This document shows positions 6,505 through 11,340 of a stretch of DNA of 11,340 nt, piece by piece. The notes under the pieces were generated by a model. It saw only the letters and a list, made by a program, of their open reading frames with translations, was not told the DNA's origin and ran no database searches. Numbering within the stretch: the stretch's first letter is position 1; every line of letters starts with the position of its first letter. The stretch comes from Firmicutes bacterium UBA3871 (GTDB lineage: Bacteria; Bacillota; Clostridia; Peptostreptococcales; Anaerovoracaceae): assembly GCA_002392265.1 (NCBI GenBank), contig DGGP01000014.1:1-11340 (forward strand), written 5' to 3'. The position numbers and the translations under genes were made by a program.

Positions 6505-6951
6505 ATGAGTAAGAGAATTTTATCTTGCATATTAGTACTGATTTTAGTCATAGGGTCCGCAACCGTCGCGTTTGCAGGGAATGTCCCCCCGGCTCAGCAG
6601 GCAAACTACCCAGGCGGAGCTTCGGTGCAGTATGTTAGTGTGTCAAGTGCAAAAGTTGGTTTGAGCATTGTAGGTTCAAGCGCTGATGCAAATTTGCGCG
6701 TTGTCCCTAAAGCCACAAAGAATATAGATCGCGTAGTTATAAATGTAACACTTTCACGCAAAGGCAACGCAACAGCCATTAAAACCTGGGACGCAACATT
6801 ATATCCTGACTCAATTGGTGAATACATGTGGACAAACTCATGCAAGTTATCTGTGAAGGGGACATATCGTTTAAACGCAACAATTAAGTGTTATGCGGGT
6901 AGAACCTTAGTTGAAACAATTTCAGAAAGCAGCGCAGATGTAAAATATTAA
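6505..6951 (+). CDS. Small secreted protein, predicted beta-sandwich
   Basis: 148 residues, AAAGGAG about 7 bases before the ATG. Signal peptide: KR at 3-4, hydrophobic core at about 5-18, cleavage after AFA at 22-24. The mature ~124 residues have alternating hydrophobic strands (VQYVSVSSAKVGLSIV, RVVINVTLSRKG, TYRLNATIKCYAG) with little helix, suggesting an Ig-like or other beta-sandwich fold. It resembles small secreted Firmicutes proteins of the DUF6147 sort, but that assignment is from memory and weak. It is the last gene of the left operon, 24 bases after the LCP gene, and ends at the convergent terminator. Confidence 0.8.
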   Translation: MSKRILSCILVLILVIGSATVAFAGNVPPAQQANYPGGASVQYVSVSSAKVGLSIVGSSADANLRVVPKATKNIDRVVINVTLSRKGNATAIKTWDATLYPDSIGEYMWTNSCKLSVKGTYRLNATIKCYAGRTLVETISESSADVKY

Positions 6952-6965
6952 AACTTACAATTCAC

Positions 6966-7010
6966 AAAGAAGATCTCACGGCGTTACACGCCAGAGACCT
7001 TCTTTTTTTA
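6966..7010. terminator. Bidirectional terminator between convergent operons
   Basis: Arms at about 6966-6977 (AAAGAAGATCTC) and 6994-7005 (GAGACCTTCTTT) pair with one mismatch, and an inner GGCG/CGCC stem closes the loop. The right side runs into seven T and the left side gives TCTTCTTT on the - strand. It serves both the + strand genes ending at 6951 and the - strand genes ending at 7012. Confidence 0.85.
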
Positions 7011-7011
7011 A

Positions 7012-7776
7012 TCAATAATATTTTAGACTTTCTGCTATTTTTATTATTTTGTCTAAATCAATGCTTGCGCGAATATCGATAATTCTGTCGGCTTGAATCC
7101 ATACAAGGAAATATTCTTCGCCATTTTTAATCCAATATCCATCATACATATTCTTGATTCGCACTGATCCATTTTCATCTGCTTCGTTATCTATGCTAAT
7201 GATTGATCCTTCTGCGGATTCCTGAGAAAGATATATATAGTCGCCATTTTCATCCTTGAAAGTAAGGGTTTTCATCCACTCCCTATCCGCTGCAAAATCG
7301 AATTCAAATCCTTCCGGCAAGTAAGATGGATACCAAAATCCTTCCCATGTAGCCGGCACTCCCTCTGGCAGACCGTTTTCTTCACTGTTTGGAGTAAGGG
7401 TGATGTGCGTAGGCTCTTCTTCCATAATGAAGTTTCTGAACTTATCTCGCACCGCATCGACATTTGTGACAAGGATTGCACCTGCCCCGACAAATACGGC
7501 TAATGCCACGCAAGCAGCTATTGAAAGCTTCTTTACAATGCGCCCGCTTGATTTTTTCCCGGTTTCTTGACGGTCTGCCTCTGTCATCCCCTTGATTTGC
7601 ATGCGCAAATCCTCCGGCATTTTTACGTCACTCATTTCTGCTACAATTCGTTCATATTCAGCATCACTTTCCTCAGCTAAGCTTTTCCCCACATAAGTCA
7701 ACACCGCCTCGCTTTTTGCGGCTATTGCCTCTCTGTAGAGGTTATCTTTCTTTTCCACTGTCCTCACCACCTTCAC
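7012..7776 (-). CDS. Membrane anti-sigma factor with DUF4367 domain
   Basis: 254 residues from a GTG at 7776. A later GTG at 7758 is an alternative, with AAGGTG 9 bases upstream. Residues 1-83 are charged and cytoplasmic and should bind the sigma factor. There is one membrane segment at about 84-105. The extracellular part ends in a DUF4367-like domain (about 150-254) with the typical YPSYLPEGFEF, a central strand YIYLSQE, and WIKNGEEYFLVWIQ. DUF4367 proteins are commonly encoded after ECF sigma genes in Firmicutes and are regarded as sensors or anti-sigma factors. The gene overlaps the sigma gene by 35 bases (17 with the later start), so the pair is translationally coupled. Confidence 0.85.
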   Translation of the reverse strand: MKVVRTVEKKDNLYREAIAAKSEAVLTYVGKSLAEESDAEYERIVAEMSDVKMPEDLRMQIKGMTEADRQETGKKSSGRIVKKLSIAACVALAVFVGAGAILVTNVDAVRDKFRNFIMEEEPTHITLTPNSEENGLPEGVPATWEGFWYPSYLPEGFEFDFAADREWMKTLTFKDENGDYIYLSQESAEGSIISIDNEADENGSVRIKNMYDGYWIKNGEEYFLVWIQADRIIDIRASIDLDKIIKIAESLKYY

Positions 7777-8323
7777 CTTGGGCTTTCAAAAGTTTGCCCA
7801 GTTTTCTCACAGTGCGGCTCAGTCGTTGCCGCGCCGCAGCATAATTTATGTCCAAAATCGCTGCAATTTCTTTTTCGCTTAAACCGCGCCCGTATCTCAG
7901 CTCAATAACAGCTTGCTCTTCGGGGTTTAATTTACGGATATCGTCGTGCAGCTCCTCGCTTATTTCTTGAGAAGCCAATATCTCTAAAATGCCTTCATCC
8001 TCGGCAAACAGATCGGGGAGGTTGTCAATTTCAATACTATCCAAAGAAATTTCTTTTGATTGCAGATTCTGCTTTTTCCTGTAATGATCTTTTGCTACCG
8101 TTCCTGCGATTGTGTATACATACCCCTTTGCACCTTCGGACTGCGGGTTGCCTATTTTTCCTATATTATTTATGATTTTGACAAACGCATCCTGCACAGC
8201 ATCCTTTGCCAAAAATTCATTCCTCAGATAAAAAAATGCTATTCGATAGATGCCATCCCCATATAATTCAAGGATAGTTTCGACTTTTTTGTTTTCTTCT
8301 TGTGAAAGCTTTGGCTTCTGCAT
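7742..8323 (-). CDS. ECF-type RNA polymerase sigma factor
   Basis: 193 residues, with AAAGGGG 9 bases before the ATG. Region 2 at about 19-85 has YRIAFFYLRNEFLAKDAVQD and the -10-reading stretch GYVYTIAGTVAKDHYRK. Region 4 at about 125-175 has LNPEEQAVIELRYGRGLSEKE and the -35-binding helix-turn-helix EIAAILDINYAAARQRLSRT. No region 3 or long C-terminal extension is present. It is followed by its overlapping membrane anti-sigma, the normal arrangement. Its likely targets are the two inward TGTCAC-N17-CGTC/T boxes at the island edges, including the one upstream of its own operon, which would make it autoregulated. No terminator is seen between the gene at 8444-9205 and this one. Confidence 0.93.
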   Translation of the reverse strand: MQKPKLSQEENKKVETILELYGDGIYRIAFFYLRNEFLAKDAVQDAFVKIINNIGKIGNPQSEGAKGYVYTIAGTVAKDHYRKKQNLQSKEISLDSIEIDNLPDLFAEDEGILEILASQEISEELHDDIRKLNPEEQAVIELRYGRGLSEKEIAAILDINYAAARQRLSRTVRKLGKLLKAQGEGGEDSGKER

Positions 8324-8354
8324 AATTGATTTCCCCTTTTCGGTTTACTCTCAA

Positions 8355-8383
8355 ATTATAGCAAAGCAATTAATCGAGCTCAA
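8355..8383 (-). promoter_or_regulatory. Sigma-A promoter for the sigma/anti-sigma pair
   Basis: On the - strand TTGAGC (8383-8378) and a perfect TATAAT (8360-8355) are 17 bases apart, about 32 bases before the sigma factor ATG. It would supply basal sigma and anti-sigma independently of the ECF promoter. Confidence 0.7.
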
Positions 8384-8443
8384 CAATTTTGCTGCGAGTT
8401 TTCACAATTTTTTGCAAGTATATACGCGACAGCAGAAAACAAC

Positions 8444-9205
8444 TCATATACTGTAAAATTTAAATTGCATATTGTGGATTTCCGATTCGTACGCATCAAA
8501 TAATCCATTGCTTACATAGTATCGTACGCCTCCAATGAACAGCACACTATAATTTGTCTTTATCGGTTCTGTTCCGTAGAAGCTGACGAAAACACTCCAT
8601 CCCTTTCCAAGATAAGTGTAATCTGCTCTTGTTCCGGAATTAGCTGCAGCCAAGATTTTACCTGTACTGGTATTTTCAATGATTTTCCCTTTTACAACAA
8701 TGGTGAATTCGCAAAGTTTTGAACCGGCGCCAAGTACCGGATTCTTTTCAAGGAAATACTTTGTGCCTTCAGCATTTACTGTTATATTTGCGCCCCTCAC
8801 AGGGAACTTACTGGCGGCAACCGCATGTTGCTTTACCTCGCGGCGCAGGTCTTTAGATATTGAAATAGTGTGGACTTCTCTTTGGGCATTTCTCCAAACA
8901 AAGAGGTAGTTGCCTTCAGCAAATCTCTTTGAATTTTCCAAAACAAACTTCTCAGTAATATCTTCACCATCAATACTTTCGACAATACAATCCTCCGGCC
9001 CTTCAAAAAGCTGTCTTGCCATTTTCATAAACTTTTCACTCGGAAGTGGGGATTTGAAAGGGCTTACCTCATAAAATTTATCTACCATTAAAAGGCTGTC
9101 GTAACCCAACTGCGGTACATATAAACTATTATCCCAAGCAACGCTTGTCTGTGCTGAAAATGCTACGATTAGCAATGCTATAATTGCAATTGATCCTTTT
9201 CTCAT
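8444..9205 (-). CDS. Secreted protein of unknown function
   Basis: 253 residues, AAGGAGGGG 8 bases before the ATG. Signal peptide: RK at 2-3, hydrophobic core at about 5-17, cleavage after SVA at 21-23. The mature part has an alpha/beta region (about 35-110, including SEKFMKMARQLFEG and C73) and a strand-rich second half with C165 (GANITVNAEGTKYFLEK, LCEFTIVVKGKIIEN, GWSVFVSFYGTEP, YSVLFIGGVRYYVSNG). No domain recognised and no transmembrane anchor after the signal. It lies between the right inward promoters and the sigma factor gene, so it is likely produced together with the regulator. It could be a secreted effector or a ligand-type sensor partner; the sequence does not decide. Confidence 0.82.
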   Translation of the reverse strand: MRKGSIAIIALLIVAFSAQTSVAWDNSLYVPQLGYDSLLMVDKFYEVSPFKSPLPSEKFMKMARQLFEGPEDCIVESIDGEDITEKFVLENSKRFAEGNYLFVWRNAQREVHTISISKDLRREVKQHAVAASKFPVRGANITVNAEGTKYFLEKNPVLGAGSKLCEFTIVVKGKIIENTSTGKILAAANSGTRADYTYLGKGWSVFVSFYGTEPIKTNYSVLFIGGVRYYVSNGLFDAYESEIHNMQFKFYSI

Positions 9206-9280
9206 TTGTTATACCCCTCCTTGTATTAGGCTTAACGCAAAACATTCAAACTTTACTGAATTTTTCCCAATGGCAACAAA

Positions 9281-9309
9281 ATTTTACACTTATTCGAAGG
9301 CAGTGTCAA
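9281..9309 (-). promoter_or_regulatory. Sigma-A promoter inside the right edge
   Basis: On the - strand a perfect TTGACA (9309-9304) and TAAAAT (9286-9281) are 17 bases apart. It lies just inside IR-R, downstream of the ECF box, so the - strand operon has two tandem promoters. The leader to the ATG at 9205 is about 70 bases. Confidence 0.7.
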
Positions 9310-9342
9310 TTTAAAATGGTCCCTTTTCCCCTTCATATATAA

Positions 9343-9369
9343 AACGTTTTAGACTCCGTTTTTGTGACA
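9343..9369 (-). promoter_or_regulatory. Putative ECF sigma promoter, right
   Basis: On the - strand TGTCAC (9369-9364), 17 bases, then CGTT (9346-9343), matching the left box at every position but the last. A perfect 13-base palindrome ACAGAAATTCTGT (9367-9379, written on the + strand) overlaps the -35 box and may be an operator. It faces the secreted protein, sigma and anti-sigma genes. Confidence 0.65.
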
Positions 9370-9419
9370 GAAATTCTGTGATTTTTTAAAACAATCAAAA
9401 AAGGCCTGCTTTTTGCCCT

Positions 9420-9453
9420 AAAAAAGAACTTGCGGCGCGAAATGCGCCGCAAA
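9420..9453 (-). terminator. Rho-independent terminator in IR-R
   Basis: On the - strand, arms 9453-9444 and 9438-9429 form a stem with GCGGCGC/GCGCCGC core and a loop of 5, followed by TTCTTTTTT. It would stop transcripts leaving the DUF4143 gene before they enter the island. Confidence 0.8.
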
Positions 9454-9493
9454 CTTGTGATATCCCTTATGCAAATTAATCTATATTATCAAT

Positions 9494-9515
9494 CCCCGCA
9501 GCCACCGCCGCAGGT
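9494..9515 (-). terminator. GC-rich hairpin after the DUF4143 gene
   Basis: Nine-base arms 9494-9502 and 9507-9515 around a 4-base loop. Two positions that mismatch on the + strand become G-U pairs in - strand RNA, so the hairpin is better formed in the DUF4143 transcript. No strong T run follows, so it may be a 3'-end stabiliser rather than a terminator. A near-identical hairpin is at 11053-11074. Confidence 0.5.
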
Positions 9516-9551
9516 ATTTCTAACTCCTGTGGTCATAAAATAGCTATATCC

Positions 9552-10883
9552 CTACATGAACATAATCATATAATGCGGCATGGTTTCTTTTATTCCCACT
9601 TTGCCATTCCGGTTGGCTATAAACTTATAAGCCACGCTCGGCGAAAAATCGTCGATGAACCTGTTTAATGAAACCGAAACATTATTTCCCGCTTTAACCT
9701 CGATTGGCACAACTTCTCCGTTCTTTTCGATTAAAAACTCGATTTCGCGGCTTTCGTCCGGCTTGTAATAACATAGCTTGTAACCTCTTTTAACGAGGCA
9801 TTCCGAAATTATATTTTCGTAAACTCCGCCTCGCGCATTTCCCTTAATGGTATTGTTTAATATGGCTTTCTTCGTCTCAAAACCGTAAAGGCAAGTGAGC
9901 AGGCCTGTATCGTTTATATAAAGCTTGAACTGGTCATCTCGCGCATTTGCCATTAACGGGATCTGTGGCTCTGACACGTTATAGCAGGCGTTCACCAACG
10001 ACGAATCCTTTAGCCATTTTATGCTACCTTCAAATTTTCTGCGCGTCTGTCCTTTTTCTACTGTGGAATATTGGAACTTTTTCAGTTCCTTTGCAAGCTG
10101 GCGCGGAATTGCATCGTAGCACATCCTGACAAGCTGCTTTTCTTTTCCCTTTGCATGCTTGGAAATGTCGTCCTGATACTGAGCCAAAATGTTCTGCTGA
10201 AGCTCGTTCACACGACCGAAGTCTTTGTTTACGGAAAAGTCTGCTACGACTTCCGGCATGCCACCAACGACCATATATTCCCTAAAAATCGCTTCAAACT
10301 TGCTGTGAATGCTTTCCGGAATTTGATTGTCCGTACCAAAATACTCGCCAAGAGAAGCAATTGTAGCGTCATCATACCCATATGCCCAAAGGAATTCTTC
10401 GAAGTCCAAAGAGTACATCGTAATTTGGGATTCATATCCGACCGGAATCGACGCCGGTTCCTCAACTTCACTATCGGCGTCGTCACCGTAAGCCAGCCCC
10501 AAAAGCGAACCGGATGCTATTACATCATAGCGCATGTCTTCTGCCAAGAACTTCAAGGCAGTTCTCGCATTCCCACAGCGCTGGATTTCATCTAAAAATA
10601 TTAGAGTGCTACCTTGAATCAGCTTTGCCCCGGGGATGTTTGCCGTAATCCTTTTGAATATTTCCTCGGACGAAAGATCTCCGCTGAAAATCTGTTTTAG
10701 CTGCGGCTGCTTGAAAAAGTCTATGCTAATGAAAGAATCATATTCGTTCAGCCCAAATTCTCTGACAATGAAAGACTTTCCGACCTGCCGCGCCCCCTTG
10801 ATAAGCAAACATTTTCTTAAGTTTTTATATCTTCTCTGCTCTTGCCATTTCAAGAGCTCCGAATACACTTTTCGCCTAAGCAT
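9552..10883 (-). CDS. AAA ATPase with C-terminal DUF4143 domain
   Basis: 443 residues. The ATG at 10883 has AGGAGGG 7 bases upstream; a TTG in frame at 10907 overlaps the predicted -10 box and is rejected. Walker A GARQVGKS at about 30-37, Walker B TLIFLDEIQ at about 93-101, and a sensor-like ASGSLLGL at about 123-130. The C-terminal DUF4143 part has REIEFLI (379-385) and PIEVKAG (393-399), spaced like the acidic and E-x-K residues of PD-(D/E)XK nuclease folds. Proteins of this architecture are abundant and often multicopy in gut anaerobes; function is not established, with mobile-element or toxin-antitoxin-like roles proposed. It is a monocistronic - strand gene outside the inverted repeats. 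Three 33-bp repeats precede its promoter. Confidence 0.92.
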   Translation of the reverse strand: MLRRKVYSELLKWQEQRRYKNLRKCLLIKGARQVGKSFIVREFGLNEYDSFISIDFFKQPQLKQIFSGDLSSEEIFKRITANIPGAKLIQGSTLIFLDEIQRCGNARTALKFLAEDMRYDVIASGSLLGLAYGDDADSEVEEPASIPVGYESQITMYSLDFEEFLWAYGYDDATIASLGEYFGTDNQIPESIHSKFEAIFREYMVVGGMPEVVADFSVNKDFGRVNELQQNILAQYQDDISKHAKGKEKQLVRMCYDAIPRQLAKELKKFQYSTVEKGQTRRKFEGSIKWLKDSSLVNACYNVSEPQIPLMANARDDQFKLYINDTGLLTCLYGFETKKAILNNTIKGNARGGVYENIISECLVKRGYKLCYYKPDESREIEFLIEKNGEVVPIEVKAGNNVSVSLNRFIDDFSPSVAYKFIANRNGKVGIKETMPHYMIMFM

Positions 10884-10906
10884 GTCATATCCCTCCTGTA
10901 GCTTCA

Positions 10907-10935
10907 ATTTATCACATTTTGCGCAGTTATGTCAA
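10907..10935 (-). promoter_or_regulatory. Sigma-A promoter of the DUF4143 gene
   Basis: On the - strand a perfect TTGACA (10935-10930), then GATAAA (16 bases away) or ATAAAT (17 bases away) ending at 10908 or 10907. Initiation near 10900 leaves a short leader with AGGAGGG before the ATG at 10883. Confidence 0.7.
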
Positions 10936-10937
10936 CT

Positions 10938-11024
10938 ATTTTGCATAAAATCGGAGGGTGTTTTAAGTAAATTTTGCATAAAATCGGATGGTGAATTCAC
11001 TAAAAATTGCATAAAATCAGAAGT
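10938..11024. repeat. Three 33-bp direct repeats upstream of DUF4143 gene
   Basis: The core TTGCATAAAATC recurs with its G at 10943, 10976 and 11009, an exact 33-base period. Copies 1 and 2 also share CGGA-GGTG after the core; copy 3 is decayed after it. ATTTTGCATAAAAT is a near-palindrome with 5-base arms. A partial fourth copy (ATTTTGC, G at 10921) lies 22 bases from the first and inside the promoter spacer. This spacing in multiples of 11 puts all sites on the same DNA face, fitting an operator array, probably for autoregulation. Confidence 0.8.
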
Positions 11025-11052
11025 TCGCCACATAACCCGACAAAAAGATAAT

Positions 11053-11074
11053 ACCCGCGGCCACCGCCGCGGGT
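11053..11074 (-). terminator. GC-rich hairpin upstream of the DUF4143 unit
   Basis: Perfect 9-bp stem (arms 11053-11061 and 11066-11074, loop of 4). On the - strand it is followed by ATTATCTTTTT, so it can act as a terminator for - strand transcription entering from the right. About 31 surrounding bases are nearly the same as those at 9491-9519, in the same orientation. Apart from this hairpin and the repeats, the gene-free stretch 10936-11196 shows no convincing coding region. Confidence 0.65.
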
Positions 11075-11196
11075 ACTTTCTCATCACTCACTTTCGAAAT
11101 ATCAATTCGTTTCCACGCTTTCAATTCGAAGTTTCATTTTTCCTTTAAAGGTATTCTGCCTTTCAACAATTAAAGTTTAGCATTCTAAACGCAATA

Positions 11197-11226
11197 AAAG
11201 TGCAATAGATTCCATTGCACTTTTTA
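11197..11226. terminator. Terminator of the - strand gene at the right edge
   Basis: AAAGTGCAAT (11197-11206) pairs with ATTGCACTTT in the right arm, extending to about 11225 around a short AGATTCC loop. Both strands have T runs after the stem, so it can work in either direction. It lies 37 bases beyond the stop of the partial gene at 11263. A small hairpin GTTTAG/CTAAAC at 11175-11190 is next to it. Confidence 0.8.
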
Positions 11227-11262
11227 AAAAATTATATTTTTTTCTCTTTTTTGTTGTTTTCG

Positions 11263-11340
11263 CTATTTTCTGTGTAACAGCTGCGCCGCTTCTGCTGCCT
11301 TTTGGTCGGCACGAGGTCTTTCCATGCACTTGCGCGGCTC
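11263..11340 (-). CDS. C-terminal end of an unidentified protein
   Basis: The - strand is open from the window edge through 25 codons to TAG at 11265-11263. The tail reads CMERPRADQKAAEAAQLL then HRK, a charged Ala-rich helix. The codons are GC-rich like the block at 1-3942 and unlike the AT-rich sequence between, and the stop is followed by an A-rich leader and a clean terminator, which supports real coding. No family can be assigned from 25 residues. Confidence 0.55.
   Translation of the reverse strand, partial: EPRKCMERPRADQKAAEAAQLLHRK

Larger units (their letters stand above)
9325..9481 (-). repeat. Right copy (IR-R) of 158-bp inverted element
   Basis: Inverted counterpart of 3967-4125. 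Long identical runs are 9382-9402 (21 bases) and 9325-9342 (18 bases). Sequence order on the - strand is the same as in the left copy: terminator, AT-rich block, ECF box, conserved start region. The most variable parts are the outer spacer, the terminator loop and the middle of the promoter spacer. Confidence 0.9.

Noticed and set aside
10071..10595. A 174-codon + strand frame inside the DUF4143 gene
   Set aside because: It is a shadow of the Walker-motif gene on the - strand.
10884..10907. TTG start for the DUF4143 ATPase at 10907
   Set aside because: It overlaps the predicted -10 box and lies upstream of the probable transcript start; AGGAGGG is placed for the ATG at 10883.
10938..11024. 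CRISPR array
   Set aside because: Only three copies; the repeat core is short, the intervals are not distinct spacers of normal length, and copies 1 and 2 share sequence beyond the core. No cas genes are present.
11017..11091. A 24-codon GTG ORF on the - strand with a hydrophobic middle
   Set aside because: It has no ribosome site and runs through the hairpin and the third repeat, which explain the sequence better.
10636..11148. A 170-codon + strand frame with three similar CIKSE/CIKSD segments
   Set aside because: The repeated residues only reflect the 33-bp DNA repeats (33 is divisible by 3), and most of the frame is antisense to the ATPase.

Overview
The window looks like a low-to-medium GC anaerobic Firmicute (Clostridia-like). 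This rests on strong AGGAGG-type ribosome sites, a TTG and probably a GTG start, a DUF4367-type anti-sigma protein beside an ECF sigma factor, an LCP protein of a Clostridia-like type and a DUF4143 ATPase. I cannot name the genus.

Positions 1 to 3942 are a GC-richer, housekeeping-like block on the + strand. It holds the end of an amino-acid-binding protein, its permease and its ATPase (a polar amino acid ABC importer). A terminator hairpin with an overlapping sigma-A promoter follows, then a class I/II aminotransferase and the tRNA t6A37 methyltransferase TrmO, 11 bases apart.

Positions 3967 to 9481 form a more AT-rich island bracketed by two inverted copies of a ~158-bp element, about 83% identical by hand alignment. 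Each copy carries, in the same order reading inward, a rho-independent terminator for the flanking gene, an AT-rich block, and a TGTCAC-N17-CGTC/T box that looks like an ECF sigma promoter. The left copy faces four + strand genes: a secreted protein, a one-pass membrane protein overlapping it, an LCP (LytR-CpsA-Psr) protein, and a small secreted protein. The right copy faces three - strand genes: a secreted protein, then the ECF sigma factor and its overlapping DUF4367 membrane anti-sigma. The two gene sets converge on a bidirectional terminator at about 6966-7010. The simplest model is a self-contained, autoregulated envelope or secretion regulon: the sigma factor encoded inside fires both edge promoters inward, making secreted and surface proteins as well as itself and its inhibitor. 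The sigma operon also has sigma-A promoters for basal expression.

Positions 9482 to 11340 hold a - strand DUF4143 family AAA ATPase. Its promoter is preceded by three copies of a 33-bp direct repeat, and a GC-rich hairpin occurs on each side of the gene as a direct repeat. Last comes the C-terminal end of an unidentified - strand gene with its terminator. No tRNA, rRNA, CRISPR array or transposase was seen.
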